Assembly: GCA_964586675.1 (NCBI GenBank)
Contig: CAZPHQ010000027.1
Location: forward strand, 1-47,905
Direction: 5' to 3'
DNA: 47,905 nucleotides
Source: JADLGH01 sp964586675
GTDB taxonomy: Bacteria; Desulfobacterota_D; UBA1144; Nemesobacterales; UBA2774
Shown: positions 15,759 through 21,680 of the stretch, piece after piece
Layout of the letters: each line of letters begins with the position of its first letter
Numbering within the stretch: position 1 is the stretch's first letter
Position numbers and translations under genes: made by a program
Notes under the pieces: generated by a model
Databases searched by the model: none
Told to the model about the DNA's origin: nothing
What the model saw: only the letters and a program-made list of their open reading frames with translations

Positions 15759-15812
15759 CAGAATTGAGTACTTACGGCCGGCGTCCGCTCGCAGCGCTCA
15801 AAGGGGGGAGCT

Positions 15813-15830
15813 ATGAGCGCGGGCCGGTAA
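15813..15830 (+). CDS. Five-residue leader ORF before sufE
   Basis: ATG to TAA encoding MSAGR. A strong GGGGGGAG ribosome site lies just before it, whereas the sufE ATG 8 nt beyond this stop has almost none. The arrangement fits termination-reinitiation coupling. Too short for homology; the case rests on ribosome-site strength. Confidence 0.35.
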   Translation: MSAGR

Positions 15831-15837
15831 AACGAAA

Positions 15838-16263
15838 ATGAGCAGGATACAGGACATCATTGAGCTTTTCAGCGAGGCCGATTACCAGGCGACGCTCGGC
15901 ATGCTGCTCGATTATTCGGAGAGCCTGCCTCCGCTGCCCGAGGAATTCCGGGAGGCGAGGGACGCGGGCTTTAACAGGGTAGCCGAGTGCGAGACCCCGG
16001 TTTTCGTCTTCGTCGGCGTGAAGAACGGTGCGGTCGACATTCACGCCGACGTCGCCCGCGAGTCGCCCACAGTCAGGGGATTCGTATCCCTTCTGGTCGA
16101 CGCGTTCGACGGCGCTCCCGTGGAGGAGGTGCTGTCGGCCCCGGAGAACCTCATTCACAACCTCAGGCTCGACAGCAAGCTCGGCACGAGGCGCATGTAC
16201 GGCCTGAGCGCCGTTTACAGCCGCATAAAAAACGAAGTCAAAAAGGCGAGCGACTCGGCATAG
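15838..16263 (+). CDS. sufE: SufE-family sulfur acceptor
   Basis: 141 residues with the SufE/CsdE layout. Residues DIIELFSEADYQATLGMLLDYSESLPPLP match the N-terminal helices, and Cys51 in RVAECETPVF is at the position of the catalytic cysteine of E. coli SufE. The downstream segment ADVARESPTVRGFVSLLVDAFDG also fits. SufE takes persulfide sulfur from a cysteine desulfurase and hands it to a scaffold. Here the upstream gene is a rhodanese and no desulfurase is adjacent, so the rhodanese may be the donor. The ribosome site is weak (see the leader ORF at 15813). Confidence 0.88.
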   Translation: MSRIQDIIELFSEADYQATLGMLLDYSESLPPLPEEFREARDAGFNRVAECETPVFVFVGVKNGAVDIHADVARESPTVRGFVSLLVDAFDGAPVEEVLSAPENLIHNLRLDSKLGTRRMYGLSAVYSRIKNEVKKASDSA

Positions 16264-16321
16264 GCTCGTCCCCCCGAGGCTCGCGGCAGGAATCGGCCGC
16301 GGGCGATCCCGTAAAAAGACC

Positions 16322-16729
16322 ATGACTCACGAAAAGGTGATGGATCTCATCCTCGACCACTACGACCACCCCCGGAATTACGGGGAGATCGAAGGCGCTC
16401 CGATCGTCTGCAGCGGCGGTAACCAGGGCTGCGGCGACCTCGTCACCGTCTACCTCGACGCCGGGCCGGACGGGGTCGTAAAACGCATCGGGTTTACGGG
16501 CGAGGGATGCATGGTGAGCAGGGCAGGAGCTTCAATAGTTCTGGAAAAGGCGGCGGGTCTGACTATCCCCGAGATAGAGGCCATGTCGGCCGAGCTAATA
16601 GGGGAAACGCTCGGGAAAAGGCTCACGCTCACGAGGCACGGCTGCGCTCACCTGGGATTCAACACGCTTAAAAAAGCCCTCCAGGGCTGGAAGCACAGGC
16701 TTTCGGGGCATACCCCTTCCGGGGAATGA
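16322..16729 (+). CDS. IscU/SufU-type Fe-S scaffold protein
   Basis: 135 residues of the NifU N-terminal family with all three ligand cysteines: C37 in QGCGD, C63 in GEGCMVSRAGAS and C108 in RHGCAHLGFNTL. Asp39, which promotes cluster release in IscU, is present. The scaffold assembles 2Fe-2S or 4Fe-4S clusters, or in SufU-like members relays sulfur as a zinc protein. Lack of the LPPVK chaperone motif of IscU argues for a SufU or NifU-like role. It is the last gene of the rhodanese-SufE-SufU set. No clear ribosome site. Confidence 0.88.
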   Translation: MTHEKVMDLILDHYDHPRNYGEIEGAPIVCSGGNQGCGDLVTVYLDAGPDGVVKRIGFTGEGCMVSRAGASIVLEKAAGLTIPEIEAMSAELIGETLGKRLTLTRHGCAHLGFNTLKKALQGWKHRLSGHTPSGE

Positions 16730-16764
16730 CTCACACTCCAATAAAAAATTCCTTGGATATCGGT

Positions 16765-17235
16765 TTACTGTTTGGGTTTTACGACGTACATGTTGGGGTT
16801 CTGAAGACGAACAGCTTGGAGCCTCTGCTGTATTATGTAGGTGAAGCGCTTCAGAAGCTCGTAGCCGAGGTCGTGGTCCTCGTCACATTTCGTCCGTATG
16901 AAATTGCCATCGAGGACGACAGCCCTCGTCGGCGCGACGACCTTGGCGTCGAAGTGGCAGAGATAGGGCGGGAAGAGCCATCCCCATCCGAGCACGTCGC
17001 CCTCGCCGATCATCTGGATGGTTATCGGGTCCCTGTCCGGCGCGAGCTGCGTCTCTAGGGCCACTATCCCTTCCCGGATAATGTAGAGCTTGTCGGCCTT
17101 GTCGCCTTCATGGAATATGAACTCGCCTTCCTTGAAATTGGCGTCGTAGGCCTTGTTCACTATCATGTCGAGATACTTCTTTTCGAGCCCCTTAAAGCAG
17201 TAGTGCTCTCCCAGTACAGATTCGAGTGTATGCAT
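16765..17235 (-). CDS. Stand-alone cyclic-nucleotide-binding domain protein
   Basis: 156 residues forming one CRP-type cNMP-binding beta-roll: FKEGEFIFHEGDKADKLYIIREGIVAL, IGEGDVLGWGWLFPP, then a C-terminal helix. The phosphate-binding cassette has GWGWLFPPY where cAMP binders usually have GE followed by RAAT, so classical cAMP contact residues are missing. No helix-turn-helix follows, so it is not a CRP regulator by itself. It may regulate a partner by binding another ligand. GGGAGA lies 6 nt before the ATG. Confidence 0.85.
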   Translation of the reverse strand: MHTLESVLGEHYCFKGLEKKYLDMIVNKAYDANFKEGEFIFHEGDKADKLYIIREGIVALETQLAPDRDPITIQMIGEGDVLGWGWLFPPYLCHFDAKVVAPTRAVVLDGNFIRTKCDEDHDLGYELLKRFTYIIQQRLQAVRLQNPNMYVVKPKQ

Positions 17236-17487
17236 GTGATTTCTCCCGGTTTACTCCGATAATTATATCATTAATATCAGCCCGGCGCACAGCGTGCGCA
17301 GGCATCCGGCGTAGCATGGCCAATGCCGCACCATACTCTGTGCGTCCACCCCCCGGCTGGTCCCTCTCCCTTGAGGGAACGGATGCGAACGAGTGAGCAT
17401 TCGGTTGTCCTCGGCTGATTGCACCGGAGCATATACAGCGCCCTCGAAAGGAGCCCGAATCAAAACAGGGTGAGGGTGTACAACAAG

Positions 17488-17522
17488 TGTCATTCCCAAC
17501 GATTCCGAGCGAGCGAGGAATC
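17488..17522. repeat. TGTCATTCCC...GGAATC repeat unit 1
   Basis: 35-nt unit opening with TGTCATTCCC and closing with GGAATC. The internal arms are partly degenerate. Its sibling follows 10 nt later. Confidence 0.6.
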
Positions 17523-17532
17523 ACCCCATTTC

Positions 17533-17565
17533 TGTCATTCCCGAACGCTTGTATCGGGAATCCAG
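17533..17565. repeat. TGTCATTCCC...GGAATC repeat unit 2
   Basis: 33-nt unit with inverted arms ATTCCCGA and TCGGGAAT around a short loop, the better preserved copy of the pair. Confidence 0.65.
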
Positions 17566-17590
17566 GACGCCGCGCGTGCATGAATCCGAC

Positions 17591-17611
17591 GTCGCGGCAC
17601 ACTGCCGCGAC
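17591..17611. repeat. Perfect 9-bp hairpin repeat
   Basis: GTCGCGGCA (17591-17599) and TGCCGCGAC (17603-17611) with a 3-nt loop. Confidence 0.65.
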
Positions 17612-17621
17612 TCAACACTTC

Positions 17622-17650
17622 CGTCATCCTGAACTTGATTCAGGATCTCG
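17622..17650. repeat. CGTCATCCTGAA palindromic repeat
   Basis: ATCCTGAA (17626-17633) and TTCAGGAT (17639-17646) with loop CTTGA, inside CGTCATCC...GATCTCG. The form matches a dispersed repeat often seen in intergenic bacterial DNA. Confidence 0.65.
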
Positions 17651-17805
17651 TTTTATCTTTTGCTTTGATCTTTCACCCCCCTTAGAAAAAGGCCTGTCGC
17701 GGCGAAGCCTTGAGAAGCCGGAGGGGTGTGGGGGGATTTATTCTTTACTATTTTTCGGCAATCTATGCCTAACCGATATCCCTTGTATATCCCCCTGCCG
17801 CAGGC

Positions 17806-17835
17806 GAATGTGTTATGATTGAATGTGTTATGATT
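17806..17835 (+). repeat. 15-bp tandem duplication at a start region
   Basis: GAATGTGTTATGATT occurs twice in a row, followed by a partial third copy (GAATGTATGA). Each full unit brings an in-frame ATG, so the downstream gene has three candidate starts (17815, 17830, 17842). Confidence 0.8.
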
Positions 17836-17841
17836 GAATGT

Positions 17842-18168
17842 ATGAAAAAGCTCTATACCCCGAACGACGAGTCCGAGCTCGTATTCCTAAAGAGCCTCTT
17901 CGAAGCCGAAGAAATCCCATTCTTCGTTCTGAACGACCACTTCGGCTCTCTTTACTCCGGTGTATACGTCAGCAGGTTCAACGCCAAAACGATAATGGTC
18001 CCCGAAGAGGTCTTCGAGGAGGCGCGCGAGCTGATCCTTAGCGTCAAGGAGGACGCCGTTTTCGAGGACGAGCGCGGCGGCGGAGAAGGGGGCCCGGGGC
18101 TCCTCGACAACATCCAGTCCGCGATTTCCCGGATATTTGCCGGCTCCGGGAAGAAAGAGGGCGGGTGA
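17842..18168 (+). CDS. DUF2007-type putative signal-transducing protein
   Basis: 108 residues from the ATG at 17842 (MKKLYTPNDESELVFLKSLF). The DUF2007 fold is recognisable in the first 70 residues: ELVFLKSLFEAEEIPFFVLND, then VSRFNAKTIMVPEEVFEEARELI. A Gly-rich acidic linker and a short amphipathic C-terminal helix follow. Function is unknown; the domain resembles a ligand- or protein-binding beta-alpha unit. The tandem repeat upstream supplies two earlier in-frame ATGs, and none has a good ribosome site, so the exact start is uncertain. Confidence 0.7.
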   Translation: MKKLYTPNDESELVFLKSLFEAEEIPFFVLNDHFGSLYSGVYVSRFNAKTIMVPEEVFEEARELILSVKEDAVFEDERGGGEGGPGLLDNIQSAISRIFAGSGKKEGG

Positions 18169-18208
18169 ACGGCCTCATGCCCGGTTTCGCGCCCCGCCGA
18201 ATCCGATA

Positions 18209-18223
18209 TTTAGGATTCCTAAA
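18209..18223. promoter_or_regulatory. Palindromic operator candidate upstream of pntAA
   Basis: TTTAGGA-T-TCCTAAA, a perfect 7-1-7 palindrome ending one base before the -35 at 18225. The position suits a regulator contacting RNA polymerase. Regulator not identified. Confidence 0.5.
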
Positions 18224-18224
18224 C

Positions 18225-18252
18225 TTGACTGATTCGAAAATATCACTAGAAT
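18225..18252 (+). promoter_or_regulatory. Promoter for the pnt operon
   Basis: TTGACT at 18225-18230 and TAGAAT at 18247-18252, spacer 16 nt, giving a predicted leader of about 160 nt before pntAA. Confidence 0.55.
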
Positions 18253-18419
18253 CATAAACACTCGTGGCTAAAGAGGTGTTTTCTCCATTCCGGAACGGTG
18301 GATTTCCACACCGTGGCCTCCGGGGGTTATTAACCTTTCCCGACTCGCCCGATGCGGTTGACGGTCATGGAAAGGTTTGTTAAAATCAAAAACTCATTTT
18401 TTTCAGGCGGTGATTAATA
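18253..18419 (+). promoter_or_regulatory. Long structured leader of the pnt operon
   Basis: The leader holds ACGGTG/CACCGT (18295-18300 and 18309-18314) and a longer-range pair AACCTTTCC/GGAAAGGTT (18332-18340 and 18369-18377). A run of seven T follows near 18393. No known riboswitch core is recognised. It could be an attenuator or mRNA stabiliser. Confidence 0.35.
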
Positions 18420-19553
18420 GTGCTGGTCGGAATAATAAAGGAAACCTTAGATGGCGAGCGGAGAATAGCCGCCGTACCGGAAACCATTTCCAAGATGGTG
18501 AAATCGGGGATGGAGGTGCTGGTGGAAGCCGGCGCCGGGAACGATTCTTTCGTGAGCGATGCCGAGTTCGAAGCCGCCGGCGCTAAAATTGCCCCAGACG
18601 CGGCCTCGGTTCTCTCCCGGTCAGACCTCATACTCAAGGTCAATAAGCCGACTGTCGACGAGATAAACAATATTAAGGAAGGGGCGGTTCTCATTTCCTT
18701 CCTTCAGCCGTTCGCAAGCCCGGAAGTAATAAAGGCCCTCGCCGCGCGCAAGGTCACAGCCCTATCCATGGAGATGGTGCCCAGGATAACCCGGGCGCAG
18801 AGAATAGACGCCCTTTCGACGATGAGCACTGTAGCCGGGTATAAAGTAGTCCTCCTGGCGGCCGCTTCGTGCGGAAGGTTCATGCCTATGCTGGCCACGG
18901 CGGCGGGAACCATTCCCCCCGCTAAGGCCATGATCATAGGCGTCGGCGTCGCCGGCCTCCAGGCTATAGCGACGATCAAGCGCCTCGGCGCCGTGGTTAC
19001 AGCTTTCGACGTCCGCCCTGCGGCGGGAGAGCAGGCCAAGAGCCTCGGGGCCGAGTTCGTCTCCCTCGAAGTGCCCCACGACCAGGCCGAAGACACCGGC
19101 GGTTACGCAAAAGAGATGTCCGCCGATTTCTACAAGAAAGAGCAGGATATATTAAGGAGTCACATCAAAGACGTCGACGTCGTCATAACGACGGCCCTCA
19201 TCCCGGGTAAGCGTGCTCCTCTCCTAATAACCGAGGAAATGGTCAAGGAAATGAAGCCCGGCTCGGTCATAGTCGACATGGCAGTCGAGCAGGGAGGCAA
19301 CTGCGAGCTCTCCGAGGTCGGAAAGGACGTCCTCAGGCACGGCGTCACGATAATCGGCCAGGTCAATATCCCGAGCTCTATGCCGGTACACGCGAGCCTC
19401 CTTTACGCGCGCAACATCCTCGCATTCGTAAATCTCATTTCACCCGACGGAAAATCGATAAACGTAGACCTCTCTGACGACGTAATAATCGGATCGCTCA
19501 TAACGCATAACGGAGAGATAGTGCATCCGGCAATAAAAGATGCAGTGAAATAA
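18420..19553 (+). CDS. pntAA: NAD(P) transhydrogenase subunit alpha part 1
   Basis: 377 residues starting with GTG, with AGGCGGTG upstream. This is domain I, the soluble NAD(H)-binding subunit. It shows the N-terminal alanine-dehydrogenase-like fold (GIIKETLDGERRIAAVPE), the Rossmann motif IIGVGVAGLQAIATIKRLGA, and the domain I stretch FDVRPAAGEQAKSLGAEFV. The enzyme couples proton influx to hydride transfer from NADH to NADP+. The split into three genes is the Rhodospirillum-type arrangement. pntAB follows 19 nt later. Confidence 0.95.
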   Translation: MLVGIIKETLDGERRIAAVPETISKMVKSGMEVLVEAGAGNDSFVSDAEFEAAGAKIAPDAASVLSRSDLILKVNKPTVDEINNIKEGAVLISFLQPFASPEVIKALAARKVTALSMEMVPRITRAQRIDALSTMSTVAGYKVVLLAAASCGRFMPMLATAAGTIPPAKAMIIGVGVAGLQAIATIKRLGAVVTAFDVRPAAGEQAKSLGAEFVSLEVPHDQAEDTGGYAKEMSADFYKKEQDILRSHIKDVDVVITTALIPGKRAPLLITEEMVKEMKPGSVIVDMAVEQGGNCELSEVGKDVLRHGVTIIGQVNIPSSMPVHASLLYARNILAFVNLISPDGKSINVDLSDDVIIGSLITHNGEIVHPAIKDAVK

Positions 19554-19572
19554 ACAAAGGAGATGAAGTGAT

Positions 19573-19872
19573 ATGCAAGGAGACCTTTTAGTCGCAGGGC
19601 TTTACATATTTATACTCGCTGCATTTCTCGGGTTTCAGGTTATTTCCCGGGTTCCCCCGCTTCTCCATACGCCTTTGATGTCAGCGACGAACGCCATCTC
19701 GGCGATCATCGTCGTAGCCGCGATTCTCATTACAGGAGCCGACCACGGCCCTGTGGTGACTGTCCTCGGAACCATCGCCGTCGCCGCCGCGATGTGTAAC
19801 GTCGTCGGCGGGTTTTTGATAACCGAGCGCATGCTCAAGATGTTCAAAAAGGGGGACGAGGGTAAAAAATGA
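19573..19872 (+). CDS. pntAB: NAD(P) transhydrogenase subunit alpha part 2
   Basis: 99 residues with three membrane helices (LYIFILAAFLGFQVI, ISAIIVVAAILITGA, VLGTIAVAAAMCNVVGGF) and the conserved RVPPLLHTPLMSATNAIS segment. It forms part of membrane domain II of the proton channel. AAAGGAG precedes the ATG. Its stop overlaps the pntB start by 4 nt. Confidence 0.95.
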   Translation: MQGDLLVAGLYIFILAAFLGFQVISRVPPLLHTPLMSATNAISAIIVVAAILITGADHGPVVTVLGTIAVAAAMCNVVGGFLITERMLKMFKKGDEGKK

Positions 19873-21248
19873 CGAGCCTATTCACTAACGTAATATATCT
19901 GATAGCAGCTGTCCTTTTCATCCTCGGACTAAAAGGACTCAATTCCCCCGAGACGGCGCGCAAGGGCCAGAGGTACGCGGCGCTCGGTATGGTGATGGCC
20001 ATAATCGGCACCCTCGTTCAGCAGAACGTAGTCAGCTACGAGTGGATAATAGTAGGTATGATAATCGGCTCGCTCGCGGGTATAGGTATCGCGGCATGGA
20101 CGCCGATGACCAAGATGCCCGAGCGAACGGCGCTGTCTCACGCGTTCGGCGCGCTTGCCGCTGCGCTCGTCGGCGTGGCCGAGTATTATCACGGGCACGA
20201 CCTCAACACCGTGAGGATGACAGCCATAGGCTCAGAAGTCATGCTCGGAAGCCTGACGTTCACAGGCAGCCTGATGGCATTCGGGAAGCTTCAGGGCATA
20301 CTCCCGGGAGCCCCCTGGACGTATAAGGGCCAGAACTTCTTTAATATATCGCTCCTTCTGGTCATCGTACTCATCGTTATAATCCTGATATTCTACCCGT
20401 CGGCCAGCTTCCTCTTTTACGTCGGCCTCATCCTCGCGCTCACTTTCGGCGTGATGCTGATCCTGCCGATCGGCGCGGCCGACATGCCGACAGTTATCTC
20501 GATTTTGAACTCCTATGCCGGTATCTCTGCCGCGCTTTTAGGATTCGCTCTCGACAACAAGATCCTCATCATCGCGGGTGCGATAGACGGCGCTTCGGGC
20601 TTCATTCTCTCGATCATCATGTGCAGGGCTATGAACAGGTCGTTCACCAACGTCCTCTTCGGCGCTTTCGGAAAGATCGAAGAGAGCTCGGGGCCGGCTC
20701 CGGAAGGCGCGGTACAACAGACGGTCCGCTCGCTGACAGCCGAGGAAGCAGCCAAGGAGTTCAGCGGGATTAAGAGCGTTATCGTCGTTCCCGGTTACGG
20801 CATGGCCGCGGCCCAGGCTCAGCACAGCGTTAGAGATCTCGCCGAGATTCTCAAGGCGCGCGGCACCACCGTCAAATACGCGATACACCCTGTCGCGGGC
20901 AGGATGCCGGGTCACATGAACGTCCTTCTGGCCGAAGCCAACGTCCCCTACGACGTCTTGCTCGACATGGACGACATCAACCCCGATTTCCCCGAGGCCG
21001 ACATTGCCCTCGTAATCGGCGCCAACGACGTCACGAACCCGGCCGCAAGGCACGACAAGGCGAGCCCGATTTACGGCATGCCCATACTCGACGTCGACAA
21101 GGCGAAAAAGGTGTTCGTCATAAAACGAAGCATGAACCCCGGGTTCGCCGGCATCGAGAACGAGCTTTACTTCAACGAAAACACGTTCATGGTTTTCGGC
21201 GACGCGAAGACAGTAGTGAGCAACATAGTCAAGGGGCTCGGCAGCTAA
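19869..21248 (+). CDS. pntB: NAD(P) transhydrogenase subunit beta
   Basis: 459 residues: about nine membrane helices in the first 270 residues, then the NADP(H)-binding domain III. Domain III shows VVPGYGMAAAQAQHSVRDL, HPVAGRMPGHMNVLLAEA, and GANDVTNPAA, all characteristic. It completes the proton-translocating transhydrogenase and makes NADPH for biosynthesis. Overlap with pntAB implies translational coupling. A strong terminator lies 35 nt after the stop. Confidence 0.95.
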   Translation: MTSLFTNVIYLIAAVLFILGLKGLNSPETARKGQRYAALGMVMAIIGTLVQQNVVSYEWIIVGMIIGSLAGIGIAAWTPMTKMPERTALSHAFGALAAALVGVAEYYHGHDLNTVRMTAIGSEVMLGSLTFTGSLMAFGKLQGILPGAPWTYKGQNFFNISLLLVIVLIVIILIFYPSASFLFYVGLILALTFGVMLILPIGAADMPTVISILNSYAGISAALLGFALDNKILIIAGAIDGASGFILSIIMCRAMNRSFTNVLFGAFGKIEESSGPAPEGAVQQTVRSLTAEEAAKEFSGIKSVIVVPGYGMAAAQAQHSVRDLAEILKARGTTVKYAIHPVAGRMPGHMNVLLAEANVPYDVLLDMDDINPDFPEADIALVIGANDVTNPAARHDKASPIYGMPILDVDKAKKVFVIKRSMNPGFAGIENELYFNENTFMVFGDAKTVVSNIVKGLGS

Positions 21249-21282
21249 CGGCGGCCGTTCCATAAACTTAAAATATCAAACC

Positions 21283-21319
21283 GGCGGGCAATCTTTCAAA
21301 GGTTGCCCGCCTTTTTTTT
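21283..21319 (+). terminator. Intrinsic terminator of the pnt operon
   Basis: GGCGGGCAA (21283-21291) pairs with TTGCCCGCC (21303-21311), 11-nt loop, followed at once by eight T. Confidence 0.9.
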
Positions 21320-21411
21320 CGCCGCGCCGCCCCGTCGTGGTCCCTCCACAAACCCCGGCTCCCAGGGCTCTAATTTATTTCTTCATTTCAACTTTACTTT
21401 CAAAAACGCAC

Positions 21412-21417
21412 TATAAT
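21412..21417 (+). promoter_or_regulatory. -10 element 7 nt before an ATG
   Basis: TATAAT at 21412-21417, with the next ATG at 21425 and no ribosome site between. If used, the transcript would be nearly leaderless. The -35 is weak. Confidence 0.35.
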
Positions 21418-21424
21418 TACGGCT

Positions 21425-21658
21425 ATGGGAAGGACAGACGTCAGGGGCGGGGTCTCCTGGGAGCGGAGCGGCAGGTATGTCGTCTGCTCGTGCGGAGCGA
21501 TTTGCGTAAAGCCGGGGTGGTTCGAGAGGGCGGTTAATTCCTTTTACGGCCGGAATCACGTCTGCTGCATATGCTCAGGGGAAGCCACCCCGTGTATAAA
21601 CTGCAGGAAGATGCGGAGAAGGGAATCCCGGGGCTCCGGGTTCGGCGGCCAGGATTGA
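21425..21658 (+). CDS. Small cysteine-rich, zinc-ribbon-like protein
   Basis: 77 residues with seven cysteines: CSCGAIC, then CCICSGEATPCINCRKM, with a basic end (RRRES). Pairs of CxC and CxxC spaced about 20 residues apart suggest zinc or iron-sulfur binding. No signal peptide. It lies between the pnt terminator and the convergent efflux operon, with a TATAAT just upstream. I do not recognise a family; coding status rests on the cysteine pattern and the promoter. Confidence 0.45.
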   Translation: MGRTDVRGGVSWERSGRYVVCSCGAICVKPGWFERAVNSFYGRNHVCCICSGEATPCINCRKMRRRESRGSGFGGQD

Positions 21659-21680
21659 GCCGGCTTTTCTGGAAATTCCC

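Larger units (their letters stand above)
17284..17740. repeat. Mosaic of palindromic intergenic repeats
   Basis: This gene-free stretch is a patchwork of repeat-like elements. They include GC-rich arms with GCGCACAG and CTGTGCG (17284 to about 17348), and a TCCCTCTCCCTTGAGGGA unit with a GGGTGAGGG remnant near 17469. Two units start TGTCATTCCC and end GGAATC (17488-17522 and 17533-17565). Two near-perfect hairpins follow, and then a CCCCCCTTAGAAA...GGGGGGATTT element (17673 to about 17736). Sequences of this look are dispersed, non-coding repeats in many bacteria. ORFs across the area are not credible. Confidence 0.7.

Noticed and set aside
17487..17822. 111-codon plus-strand ORF and overlapping minus frames
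   Set aside because: They run through palindromic repeats and have repeat-derived sequence; no ribosome site.
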